From an uncultured Gammaproteobacteria bacterium (GTDB taxonomy: Bacteria; Pseudomonadota; Gammaproteobacteria; Arenicellales; JAANXG01), in assembly GCA_947258495.1 (NCBI GenBank), contig CAMYIN010000097.1, forward strand, positions 1 to 64,000: DNA of 64,000 nt, read 5' to 3'. The notes under the pieces are model-generated. The model was given only the letters and a program-made list of their open reading frames with translations. It was not told the DNA's origin and searched no databases. A program made the translations under genes and the position numbers. Below, one piece after another: positions 43,662 through 52,789 of the stretch (position 1 is the stretch's first letter; each line of letters starts with the position of its first letter).

Positions 43662-44014
43662 GCACGATCCAAGAGCAATCGAAATCGGCACAGCTAACGG
43701 ACGCGGTCCGGGGCTCCCTGGAGGAGCGCGTGATCGCCGCGCTCAGGACGATTTACGATCCGGAAATTCCGGTGAACATCTACGACCTGGGTCTGATCTA
43801 CGAGATCAACATCGACGCCGAAGCGGTGGTCAGCGTCAACATGACCCTGACCGCCCCGGGGTGCCCCGTGGCGCAGACCTTTCCCGGAGTCGTGGAGGAG
43901 AAGATAAGGTCTGTGGAAGGTGTCAAGGACGCGGTCGTCGAACTGGTGTGGGACCCCCCCTGGGACCAGGATCTGATGAGCGAGGAGGCCAAGCTCGAAC
44001 TCGGCCTGCTTTAG
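43658..44014 (+). CDS. sufT: SufT / DUF59 (MIP18-like) Fe-S assembly protein
   Basis: IYDPEIPVNIYDLGLIYEINI, TAPGCPVAQTFPG. Confidence 0.92.
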   Translation: MSTIQEQSKSAQLTDAVRGSLEERVIAALRTIYDPEIPVNIYDLGLIYEINIDAEAVVSVNMTLTAPGCPVAQTFPGVVEEKIRSVEGVKDAVVELVWDPPWDQDLMSEEAKLELGLL

Positions 44015-44207
44015 GGGCCGGGTGCCCAGGGCCGCAAAATCGGCCACGCTCCGCTGTAGCCTAGACGAGAAAGTGTAATCGCCGCAGTACGACGATTCGG
44101 CGCTCGCGTTTCCTGCGCGCACGCCCTCTCTTGTATCGGGTGCTGAATATTGTGGGCCACGCGCGGCTCGGCCACAGCGCGATCATCAAGCTTTTGTTTC
44201 GTCACTT

Positions 44208-44531
44208 ATGTCCGATTGGGTTGATGTAGCGAAAAAAGACGAACTCCCGCCCGGTGAGCGAGTCATCGTAGATGTCGATGACGTAGCCGTAGCGGTGTTC
44301 AATATCGATGGCGAATTTCTCGCAATCGAAGACGTGTGCTCCCACGACGGTGCGGAGCTGGCCAGTGGTGAGCTGGAGGGAGACGTCATCGTCTGCCCTC
44401 GGCACGGCGCCAAATTCTGCCTCAGGACCGGCGACGTGCTGGCGCCCCCCGCGTACGAACCCATTTCGGTTTTCCCCGTTCGCATCGTCGGTGACACCGT
44501 GCAGGTGCGTGACGACCGGTGGGATTCGTGA
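44208..44531 (+). CDS. Rieske-type [2Fe-2S] ferredoxin
   Basis: CSHDG ... CPRHGAKF ligand motifs. Confidence 0.92.
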   Translation: MSDWVDVAKKDELPPGERVIVDVDDVAVAVFNIDGEFLAIEDVCSHDGAELASGELEGDVIVCPRHGAKFCLRTGDVLAPPAYEPISVFPVRIVGDTVQVRDDRWDS

Positions 44532-44704
44532 TGCCGACCGTCCGTCACCTGTCGCCGATCGGTGTCGAGGACACGGGCGAAGGAGTTCGCATCGAGGGTT
44601 GTCCGGAGACGCGGGAACGCACACGTGCTCGTTGCGGTGTCGCTCACGCGAGTGCACGCCGGTCCAGCACGGGGACCCAATTTCGCAGATCGGGCTGAAC
44701 GAAC

Positions 44705-45757
44705 ATGCCGATTTCGGGCACGGTAACCGTCTCCCTAGCTATCGTTGCCACGGTGGTGGGATTCTATGTTCTCGCCGTGGGCAAAGCGCTGCTGGTGCCG
44801 TTCGCGGTGGCCGTCATGATCTGGTACGTCATTAACGCCTTGAGCCGCGCCTACGGACATTGGTTGCTGCGGGGGCAGAAAGCTACCAATTGGGTGACGT
44901 TGTGCCTGGCGTTGGTGACGATATTCGTCGTCGCCGGTATTTTGGTCAACATGATCCAGTCGAACATCGCCCAGGTCTCGGCGGCGGTGCCCGCTTACAG
45001 GGAAAACCTGGAGCGGATCTTCCATCAATTTACGGTCTGGACCGGCCTGGAACAATTACCGCATATCGGGCAGCTCACGGAGACGATAAAGCTCGGACCG
45101 GCAGTCTCGCAGCTGGTGTCGGCGCTCACCGGTTTTCTGGGCAATACCGGATTGATTCTCATATACGTGATTTTTCTGTTGGTTGAGCAAAAGACGTTTT
45201 CACGCAAACTGGATTTTCTTTTCGCCGATCCGCAGCACCGCGTTGCTACAGAGCGGCTGTTGTCGCACATGCAATCCGACATCCAGACGTACATCTCCAT
45301 CAAGACGCTGATGAGTCTGGTCACCGGTTTCTTGAGTTATGGGATCTTGCTGGCTGTCGGAGTCGATTTTGCCGAGTTCTGGGCGTTTACCATTTTCCTC
45401 CTCAACTACATTCCCACCATCGGGTCGATTATCGCCACGGTCTTTCCCGCGCTTCTGGCGCTGGTGCAGTTCGACAATGCGACGCCGTTTCTGGTCGTAG
45501 CCGTAGGTCTGACGGCGGTGCAATTCCTCGTAGGCAACGTCGTCGAACCGAAGCTCATGGGAAGTTCGCTGAACCTGAGCCCTTTGGTGGTGCTGTTGTC
45601 ATTGGTTTTGTGGGGAAGCGTATGGGGCATCGCGGGAATGTTTCTGAGTGTGCCGATTACGGTGATCGCCATGATAGTGCTGGCGCAATTCGACGGTACC
45701 CGGCCCATCGCCGTGCTCCTTTCCAAGGACGGCAAGCTCAAATACGCTTCGCCGTGA
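44705..45757 (+). CDS. AI-2E family transporter
   Basis: 350 aa polytopic protein with PF01594-like features (LNYIPTIGSIIATVFPALLAL, VGNVVEPKLMGSSLNLSPLVVLLSL). Confidence 0.9.
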   Translation: MPISGTVTVSLAIVATVVGFYVLAVGKALLVPFAVAVMIWYVINALSRAYGHWLLRGQKATNWVTLCLALVTIFVVAGILVNMIQSNIAQVSAAVPAYRENLERIFHQFTVWTGLEQLPHIGQLTETIKLGPAVSQLVSALTGFLGNTGLILIYVIFLLVEQKTFSRKLDFLFADPQHRVATERLLSHMQSDIQTYISIKTLMSLVTGFLSYGILLAVGVDFAEFWAFTIFLLNYIPTIGSIIATVFPALLALVQFDNATPFLVVAVGLTAVQFLVGNVVEPKLMGSSLNLSPLVVLLSLVLWGSVWGIAGMFLSVPITVIAMIVLAQFDGTRPIAVLLSKDGKLKYASP

Positions 45758-45827
45758 CGCCGCCGGGGAAAGTCGTCGGGGGCGTCCTCCGGGTCCCGGG
45801 TAATGGCGCGGGGATCGGGTCAAGACC

Positions 45828-45854
45828 TCGGGCCTGAGTTCGATTCAGGCCCGA
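45828..45854. terminator. bidirectional terminator-like hairpin between convergent genes
   Basis: Perfect 10-bp stem TCGGGCCTGA / TCAGGCCCGA, 7-nt loop; no clear T-tract. Confidence 0.5.
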
Positions 45855-45902
45855 TCGGCATTCGCGTCAAGCCGCGCGCAGGCGTTGCACAGCGGCCCGG
45901 AC

Positions 45903-47219
45903 TCAGCCTTCCTTTCTGCCGCCGACGACGTTGACGCCTTTCAGCAGGTTCAGCGCTTCGCGCAGCTGGAAATCGTCATCGATGGACGGACCTCTGTCGG
46001 GCGCGTCCTGCGCCTCTTCGTCGTTGTCTTTTCCGTTCTCGTTTCGCAGATGACCGAGCAGGTCCTGTTCACGGATGCGCCGCGAGGCGTCGCTGTCCTT
46101 CTTTGCGAGCTTCAGATCTTCGACGACCACATCGGGGACAATGCCGGCGGCCTGGATGGAGCGGTCCTGTGGCGTGTAGTAACGGGCGGTGGTGATTTTC
46201 AGCGCCGCGCCGTTTTTCATCGGTAGTATGGTCTGCACCGATCCCTTGCCGAAGGTCTTGGTGCCCATGATGATCGCGCGTTTATGGTCCTGCAGGGCAC
46301 CGGCGACGATTTCGGACGCAGACGCCGATCCGCCGTTGACCAGGACGACGATCGGTGCGTCGTCGCTGTAGTCATTGGGGGTGGCGGTGAATTTGAGTTG
46401 CGAGTCCTCGATTCGGCCCTTGGTGGAGACAATCACCCCCTTTCGCAGGAAGGTGTCGGTGACCGCAACTGCGCCGTTCAGTACTCCCCCCGGGTTGTTC
46501 CGCAGGTCGAGCACGATGCCCTTCAAGGCTCCGCCGGATTGTTTCTTCATTTTGCCCAGTTGGCGTCGCACGGCGTCTGCGGTGGACGATTGAAACTGAG
46601 TCACGCGCAGATAGCCGTAGCCGTCCTCGAGGATTTTACCGCGCACACTGGTGATCTTGATGATAGCCCGCGTGAGCACGAACTCCAGCGGCTGAGGTTC
46701 GTCTTCTCGAATTACCGTCAGTTTTATTTTCGTGTTCGGCTTGCCGCGCATGCGCCGCACCGCATCGCTCAAGGTCATTCCCTTCACCGGGGAATCATCC
46801 AGGCGGGTGATCAGATCTCCGGCCTTGATTCCCGCTCGATGAGCCGGGGTGTCGTCGATGGGGGCCACCACCTTGACGAAGCCGTTTTCCATGGTGACTT
46901 CGATTCCAAGGCCCCCGAATTTGCCTTCGGTACCGATGCGTACTTCCTTGAAGGACTCCGGGTCCAGATAGGTCGAATGCGGGTCCAGGCCGGAGAGCAT
47001 GCCTTGAATCGCGTCGATAAGGAGTTTCTTGTCATCCACGTCTTCGACGTAGTCGCTCTTTACCTTGCCAAAGACCTCCGTCAAGACCCTCAACTCGTCC
47101 AGAGGCAGCGGCTGCAATGAATCCTGACGTTCAGCCTGAACGTCCCGGTAAAACGTGGTACTGACGCCGAGCAACGCGCCTAGGGCCAACACTAATAAAT
47201 TTCGAGTTACTCTACCCAT
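45903..47219 (-). CDS. S41 family carboxyl-terminal processing peptidase
   Basis: PDZ plus S41: LDLRNNPGGVLNGAVAV, VLVNGGSASASEIVAGALQDHKRA, TFGKGSVQTI. Confidence 0.94.
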   Translation of the reverse strand: MGRVTRNLLVLALGALLGVSTTFYRDVQAERQDSLQPLPLDELRVLTEVFGKVKSDYVEDVDDKKLLIDAIQGMLSGLDPHSTYLDPESFKEVRIGTEGKFGGLGIEVTMENGFVKVVAPIDDTPAHRAGIKAGDLITRLDDSPVKGMTLSDAVRRMRGKPNTKIKLTVIREDEPQPLEFVLTRAIIKITSVRGKILEDGYGYLRVTQFQSSTADAVRRQLGKMKKQSGGALKGIVLDLRNNPGGVLNGAVAVTDTFLRKGVIVSTKGRIEDSQLKFTATPNDYSDDAPIVVLVNGGSASASEIVAGALQDHKRAIIMGTKTFGKGSVQTILPMKNGAALKITTARYYTPQDRSIQAAGIVPDVVVEDLKLAKKDSDASRRIREQDLLGHLRNENGKDNDEEAQDAPDRGPSIDDDFQLREALNLLKGVNVVGGRKEG

Positions 47220-47274
47220 ACTGCTGTTCTCCCGCCGCTACGATACCTGCGTGCGACTCGCCTGATGACTGCAT

Positions 47275-48414
47275 TTACCCGGCCTTGCACCACAAGAGCG
47301 GATTGCGTGGTTTCCCGTTATGCCTGATTTCAAAATATAATCCGGTCTGGCTCAAACCGCCACTGTTCCCCACCACCGCGATGGGATTGCCGGTATCTAC
47401 CCAGTCCCCCACTTCCTTGTACAGCAGCTTGTTGTGGCTGTACAAGCTCATATAGCCGTCGCCGTGATCGATAATCAATAATAACCCAAACCCCCGCAGC
47501 CAATCCGCGAACGCCACTCGTCCGTGAAATACGGCGCGCACGACGCGGTCTTCGGGAGCCTTCAGGAACAGGCCCTGCCAGCGCAGGTTGCCTTTCTTCT
47601 GCTGATTGAAACGCGCCCCGATGGTCCCTTTTACCGGCAGCGCCAAGCGACCTTTCATGTCGCCGAATCTGATCTCGGCCTTCAAGGTCGCCGGCAGCTC
47701 TCGCATCATTTCCGCGAGCTCGGCAAGCAGCGTTTCGAGTCGGCGCTCGTGCTCGTGAAGCGATGCCAGTTCCTCGTTTTGGCTCAGAATGCGTGCCTCC
47801 AGTTTGGCAAGCAGCGCAGCGCGCTCCTTGCGCTTCTGTCGCAACGCCCGGCGGCTTTCCAGCTGCGTCTGCTGCAGCGCAACCAGTTCCCGCTGCTCCT
47901 TATCCAATCGTTCCTGCGACTGCTGCAAAGCCGCCAGGGACTGACGCACGGCTTCGATCTGTTGACTGCGCGCACGCGCGAGATAGCGGTAGTAGGTGAT
48001 CGCCCGGCCCAGCTTGGCCGGGTCCTCCTGATTGAGCAGCATCTTGACATACCCCTGCCGTCCCATGACATAGGTTGCGTATATCGTGCGACTGAAGACG
48101 TCGGTGTGCGTCTGCAGACGTTGCTGCTGACGCTCGCGATCCGCATTGAGCTCTTTGATGCGCGTGTTTTTCTGTTCGATCGCCGTGCGCAGCGCGCGCA
48201 GCTTGGCGTTGATGGCCCCGATTTCCCGCTCGCTGCGATGCAGCGCTTCGCGGGTCTCATCCCGCTTTGACCTGTCGCGATTTATTTCAGCCTGCAGCGC
48301 CTGCATTTTTACCCGCAGTCGCTGCAGCTGTTTTTCGTACGGTCCTTCGGGCGGCGCGGCCGCGGTCGTCGCGGCCGCGAGCATGGTAGCGAAAACGAGG
48401 AATCTGGGAGCCAC
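47275..48414 (-). CDS. murein hydrolase activator EnvC family
   Basis: Signal peptide, long coiled coil, C-terminal degenerate LytM domain. Confidence 0.92.
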   Translation of the reverse strand: MAPRFLVFATMLAAATTAAAPPEGPYEKQLQRLRVKMQALQAEINRDRSKRDETREALHRSEREIGAINAKLRALRTAIEQKNTRIKELNADRERQQQRLQTHTDVFSRTIYATYVMGRQGYVKMLLNQEDPAKLGRAITYYRYLARARSQQIEAVRQSLAALQQSQERLDKEQRELVALQQTQLESRRALRQKRKERAALLAKLEARILSQNEELASLHEHERRLETLLAELAEMMRELPATLKAEIRFGDMKGRLALPVKGTIGARFNQQKKGNLRWQGLFLKAPEDRVVRAVFHGRVAFADWLRGFGLLLIIDHGDGYMSLYSHNKLLYKEVGDWVDTGNPIAVVGNSGGLSQTGLYFEIRHNGKPRNPLLWCKAG

Positions 48415-48498
48415 AAACGGCGATTATAGGGGCTTTTATCGGCGTAATATTAGTGTATAATCGACTACTAATAGAGTTACGACTGGAAAGGGTGGCCC

Positions 48499-48855
48499 AT
48501 GAGCAGTTCGAAATCCGGCGCCGGCAATTCCGCAGCCACTGCGGCCGAGATGCTGCTGGCGAGCGAGGCGGACATTCATCATGCCTCGCGATCGCTGAAA
48601 GCGATGGCCCATCCGCTGCGACTCAAGATCTTGTGTATCCTGGGAGGAGCGCCGGAGACCAGCGTCCAGGACCTCGTTGATATGGTCGGTACTTCGCAAA
48701 GCAACATTTCCCAACACCTCTCCATTTTACGGGATAAAGGCATCCTGGACTCGCGCAAGGACGCCAACAAGGTCTACTACAGCATCGGCGACGAACGCAT
48801 TCTTCGGCTCATGGAGTCGATGCGGCTCGCGTTCTGCACCACACAGGATCACTGA
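48499..48855 (+). CDS. ArsR/SmtB family transcriptional regulator
   Basis: wHTH: AMAHPLRLKILCILGG..., TSQSNISQHLSILRDKGILDSRKDANKVYYSI. Confidence 0.93.
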   Translation: MSSSKSGAGNSAATAAEMLLASEADIHHASRSLKAMAHPLRLKILCILGGAPETSVQDLVDMVGTSQSNISQHLSILRDKGILDSRKDANKVYYSIGDERILRLMESMRLAFCTTQDH

Positions 48856-48985
48856 CCACCACGTCCTGCGCCGTACGGACGGCGCTACCGCACCGTCGGC
48901 GCCGATCTATTGCTGATGGCGACCATAACCGGTAATCTCGCGCACTTCCAGGATTTATCGATACCGGTCTCAACGGCCTCCTCAG

Positions 48986-49402
48986 ATGACGACAAAATTC
49001 ATCATCGACAACTGGTATTTATTCGCGATGGCGGCCGCGATCGTCGTCATGCTACTGCTGGAGCCTCTACGGACACGCCGTTCCGGAATCAAGTCGGTAT
49101 CGGCATTGGAGCTCCCCCGTTTGCTCCGGGATGACGCCCTCATCGTCGATGTCAGTGAGCCCCATGAATTCAAGAAGGGTCATATAGCCCGTTCCTTGAA
49201 CGTGCCGCTAAAGAAACTATCCTCAGATAACGTCGCCCTGAAGAAGAACAAAGATAAGACGATAATCATCACTTGCAGAACCGGGAATCGCTCGTCGACC
49301 GCCGCCCGTGCACTCAGCAAACAAGGGTTCGAGCGCGTGTATACGTTGGCGGGAGGAGTGCTTTCCTGGGAAAAGGAAAAGCTGCCCATAGAAAAAGGTT
49401 AA
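48986..49402 (+). CDS. membrane-anchored rhodanese-like protein
   Basis: N-terminal TM segment, rhodanese active-site loop CRTGNRS. Confidence 0.92.
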   Translation: MTTKFIIDNWYLFAMAAAIVVMLLLEPLRTRRSGIKSVSALELPRLLRDDALIVDVSEPHEFKKGHIARSLNVPLKKLSSDNVALKKNKDKTIIITCRTGNRSSTAARALSKQGFERVYTLAGGVLSWEKEKLPIEKG

Positions 49403-49456
49403 CAGGTCTCTGATCAATTCAGAGCCGTCGCGAAATTCTAAAATAAGGTGCGCGAA

Positions 49457-49993
49457 ATGGCAGAACAGCCGCAAAGTCAAGCAAAATTCGGTATACGAAA
49501 GATCTACCTCAAGGACGTTTCCTTCGAGTCGCCGCAGGCGCCGCAAATCTTCGTTAAGGCCGACATCACGCCGACCATCGATGTGCAGATTCGCCTTGCC
49601 CACTCGGTATTGAGCAAGGAAACGGGTTTCTACGAGGTGGTATTGACGATGACGGTGACCGCGAAGTCGGGCGACCAGACCACGTTTCTCATCGAGGCGC
49701 AACAAGCGGGTGTGTTCGAGATAATGGGGGTCAGCGACGACGAATTGCCCCTGGCCCTCGAAGTGGCCTGCCCCAACGTATTGCTGCCGTTTGCCCGCGA
49801 AGCGGTGGCGGATTTCGTGGCCAAAGGTGGTTTTCCTCAGCTTTTGGTCAACCCCGTGAATTTCGAGGCGCTCTACCTGCAGAAAAAGTCGCAGCAGCAG
49901 GCGACGTCCCCGGCGGGCGGAAACGGCGAGGCCGATGCCAAAACGGCCACCGCGCCGGAAAAGTCCCCGCCCGAGGAACCGAAGGCCAACTGA
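49457..49993 (+). CDS. secB: protein-export chaperone SecB
   Basis: FGIRKIYLKDVSFESPQAPQIF; CPNVLLPFAREAVADFVAKGGFPQLLVNPVNFEALY. Confidence 0.96.
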   Translation: MAEQPQSQAKFGIRKIYLKDVSFESPQAPQIFVKADITPTIDVQIRLAHSVLSKETGFYEVVLTMTVTAKSGDQTTFLIEAQQAGVFEIMGVSDDELPLALEVACPNVLLPFAREAVADFVAKGGFPQLLVNPVNFEALYLQKKSQQQATSPAGGNGEADAKTATAPEKSPPEEPKAN

Positions 49994-50053
49994 AGTCCGC
50001 GCAACGGACTGACGTACGTCCCCCGGGTCATGCCGAGTCTGGATCCCGGTAAC

Positions 50054-51055
50054 ATGAGCGCCTCCGTGGCGGTGCTCGGCGCGGGTTCCTGGGGTACCGC
50101 CCTGGCCGTACTGCTCGCCCGCAACGGCCATCGCGTGCGCCTGTGGGGCCACGATGCGGAGCACATGGCGAGGCTCTCAAGGCATCGCGAAAACAAGGAC
50201 TACCTTCCCGGCATTGCACTTCCCGACGCCGTAGATGTATGCCTCGAATTGGCGGCCGTGGTGCGCGGCAACGACCAGATCCTTATCGTGGTTCCGAGCC
50301 ACGCGTTTCGGCATACGGTGGCGCAGATCGCCGAGACGCGTCCCGACCGCAGCGGAATGATCGTCGCCTGGGGCACTAAGGGATTCGATCCCGATCGCGA
50401 GTTGCTGCTGAGCGACGTCGTCGTCGAGTTACTGGGCACGTCGGTGTCGCGCGCCGTAGTGTCTGGACCCAGTTTCGCGAGCGAAGTCGCCAGGGCGTTG
50501 CCGACGGCTCTGACGGTGGCCTCGGACGACGAGGAGATCGCGGCGCGCGTGGCCGCTTGGTTGCGCAACGAACGCGTACGTGTGTACACCAACCCGGACA
50601 TGGCGGGGGTTCAGCTCGGAGGCGCCATCAAGAACGTCATGGCGTTGGCGGCGGGGATCAGCGATGGGCTGGGATTCGGCGCCAATGCCCGCGCCGCCCT
50701 CATAACCCGGGGTTTGGCGGAGATGCATCGATTGGGGGTGGCGCTCGGGGGGCGCGCTTCCACCTTCATGGGATTGACCGGCGTTGGGGATCTGGTACTG
50801 ACTTGTACCGATGACCAGTCTCGTAACCGGCGCGTTGGCATCGCACTCGGAAAAGGCCGAAGCCTGCAGCAGGCGCTGGCGGATGTCGGTCAGGAAGCGG
50901 AAGGCGTGAAGACCGTGCGCGAGTTGTACAATATGGCGACACGCGCACGCATAGACATGCCGATCACGGAAAAAGTCTACCGGGTGATCTACGAGGGACA
51001 TTCGCCGCAGATGGCGGTGGAAGAGCTCATCCGGCGCGAGCCCAAATCGGAGTAG
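50054..51055 (+). CDS. gpsA: NAD(P)H-dependent glycerol-3-phosphate dehydrogenase
   Basis: SVAVLGAGSWGTALAVLLARNGH; GAIKNVMALAAGISDGLGFGANARAALITRG. Confidence 0.96.
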   Translation: MSASVAVLGAGSWGTALAVLLARNGHRVRLWGHDAEHMARLSRHRENKDYLPGIALPDAVDVCLELAAVVRGNDQILIVVPSHAFRHTVAQIAETRPDRSGMIVAWGTKGFDPDRELLLSDVVVELLGTSVSRAVVSGPSFASEVARALPTALTVASDDEEIAARVAAWLRNERVRVYTNPDMAGVQLGGAIKNVMALAAGISDGLGFGANARAALITRGLAEMHRLGVALGGRASTFMGLTGVGDLVLTCTDDQSRNRRVGIALGKGRSLQQALADVGQEAEGVKTVRELYNMATRARIDMPITEKVYRVIYEGHSPQMAVEELIRREPKSE

Positions 51056-51072
51056 TCACGGACAGCGGCGTT

Positions 51073-51540
51073 TCACGTCTTTCTCTCCGCAAAGCCGAGT
51101 TGTCGCCACGCCTCGAACACCACCACGCTGACTGCGTTGGAGAGATTGAGGGAGCGGTTGTTGGGGATCATCGGCAGCGTGATACGCTGCCCCTCGGGCA
51201 CCGAGTCTCGAAGATCGGGGGGCAGTCCTCGGGTCTCCGGACCGAACAGAAACACGTCCTGCTGCCGATACCGGGGCGCGGTGTAGACGGTGCGGTTGTG
51301 CGTCGACACCGTGAACAGACGTCCGCTCGTGATCGACGCCAGGAACGCCGCTACCGAGGGGTGCCTCGCCACGCTCGCCCAGTCGCTGTAATCGAGTCCG
51401 GCGCGGCGGAGTTTCGCGTCGTCCGGACTGAAACCGAGCGGTTCGATCAAATGCAGACGACAACCGGTATTGGCGCACAATCGCATGACGTTGCCGGTGT
51501 TGGGCGGTATCTCGGGTTGATAGAGAACCACGTGAAACAC
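51073..51540 (-). CDS. trmL: tRNA (cytidine(34)-2'-O)-methyltransferase
   Basis: SPOUT: MFHVVLYQPEIPPNTGNVMRLCANTGCRLHLIEPLGF; FGPETRGLP. Confidence 0.94.
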   Translation of the reverse strand: MFHVVLYQPEIPPNTGNVMRLCANTGCRLHLIEPLGFSPDDAKLRRAGLDYSDWASVARHPSVAAFLASITSGRLFTVSTHNRTVYTAPRYRQQDVFLFGPETRGLPPDLRDSVPEGQRITLPMIPNNRSLNLSNAVSVVVFEAWRQLGFAERKT

Positions 51541-51552
51541 GGCGGCCTCCTC

Positions 51553-52749
51553 CTATTCGAGGTTCGTTCGCCGCTTGCGGCGATGTCCGGGCGCCGGTTC
51601 CGGCAGCATCCGCAACAGCAGCCCATCGAGATGGCGATAGCCGCGCGCGGTCGCGCGCACGCGCGTGCCGTCGATCGACATCAGGCCCATACGTGTCAGC
51701 GTTTCGCATTGCTGCAGGAGACGATGCGGGCACAAACCCGTGCGGCGCTCGAACAGCGTGGTCGAGAATCCGTGTCTCAGCCTCAGGGCGTTCATGAGGA
51801 ATTCGAAAGCGCGATCCTCGGCGGTCAACTCCCTCACGCCGGCGACACGGGCGTCGCTGGACGCGTTACGCATGTATTCCTTCGGATGTCGGGTTTTCCA
51901 ACTGCGCACGACGCGATGCGGGTGCGTGATCTTGGAGTGCGCCCCGGCGCCGATGCCGAGATAGTCGCCGAAACGCCAATAGTTGAGATTGTGCCGGCAC
52001 CGGCGCGCGGCCCGGGCGTACGCGGAAACCTCGTATCGGGCATACCCCGCGGAGCGCAGTACCGCCTGGATCAGCCGTTGCATGCGGCACAGTTCGTCTT
52101 CGTCGGGCAGCGGTGGCGGGTTGCGGTGAAACGGTGTGTTGGCCTCCAGGGTCAGTTGATAGTAGGACAAGTGAGGCGGCCGCGCCGCGATGGCGGCCTC
52201 CACGTCCCTGCCCGCGTCGTCGAGCGTCTGTGCCGGCAGACCGAACATCATATCGACGTTGACGCTGTCGAACCCGGTGGCGTTGGCGGCGGCAACCGCC
52301 GCCAACGCCTGCTCGTCATCGTGGGCCCGACCCAGGCGCCGGAGAAATGCGGTTTGAAAGCTTTGCACCCCGAGCGACAATCGGTTGACGCCGGCTCGTC
52401 GATAACCGAGAAACGCATCCGCCTCGGCGCTCTCCGGATTTGCCTCCAGGGTGATCTCTGCGTCGGGCTCCAAGGGAAGCCTTGCGGATATGCCTGCGAT
52501 CAGCGAGGCGATGCCTGCAACACTGAATAGGCTGGGGGTACCGCCGCCGAGGAAGATCGAGCACAGCGTTCGGCCTTCTATTTCGTGGAGGTGCTGCTCA
52601 AGATCGATGAGCAATGCGGCGATGTAGTCGCGCTCCGGCAATCGCGCTCGAAGCGGGTGCGAATTGAAATCGCAATAGGGGCACTTCGAGGTGCACCAGG
52701 GCAGGTGCACATACAGGGACAGCGGCGGCAATTCAGAAAAAAGCGCCAC
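51553..52749 (-). CDS. hemW: radical SAM family heme chaperone HemW
   Basis: LSLYVHLPWCTSKCPYCDFNSH (CxxxCxxC), IFLGGGTPSLF; start uncertain (GTG at 52749 or start at 52818). Confidence 0.92.
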   Translation of the reverse strand: MALFSELPPLSLYVHLPWCTSKCPYCDFNSHPLRARLPERDYIAALLIDLEQHLHEIEGRTLCSIFLGGGTPSLFSVAGIASLIAGISARLPLEPDAEITLEANPESAEADAFLGYRRAGVNRLSLGVQSFQTAFLRRLGRAHDDEQALAAVAAANATGFDSVNVDMMFGLPAQTLDDAGRDVEAAIAARPPHLSYYQLTLEANTPFHRNPPPLPDEDELCRMQRLIQAVLRSAGYARYEVSAYARAARRCRHNLNYWRFGDYLGIGAGAHSKITHPHRVVRSWKTRHPKEYMRNASSDARVAGVRELTAEDRAFEFLMNALRLRHGFSTTLFERRTGLCPHRLLQQCETLTRMGLMSIDGTRVRATARGYRHLDGLLLRMLPEPAPGHRRKRRTNLE

Positions 52750-52789
52750 GCCGGGCCGGCCGTCGGCGAATCCGATTGCACGGCCGTGG

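Noticed and set aside
42279-43691. 470-aa minus-strand ORF over sufS
   Set aside because: Antisense shadow of sufS.
47275-48414. Possible inactive LytM peptidase as an anomaly
   Set aside because: Loss of zinc ligands is normal in EnvC-type activators, so this is not unusual.
51100-52530. 476-aa plus-strand ORF over trmL/hemW
   Set aside because: Antisense to two confidently identified genes; compositionally biased.
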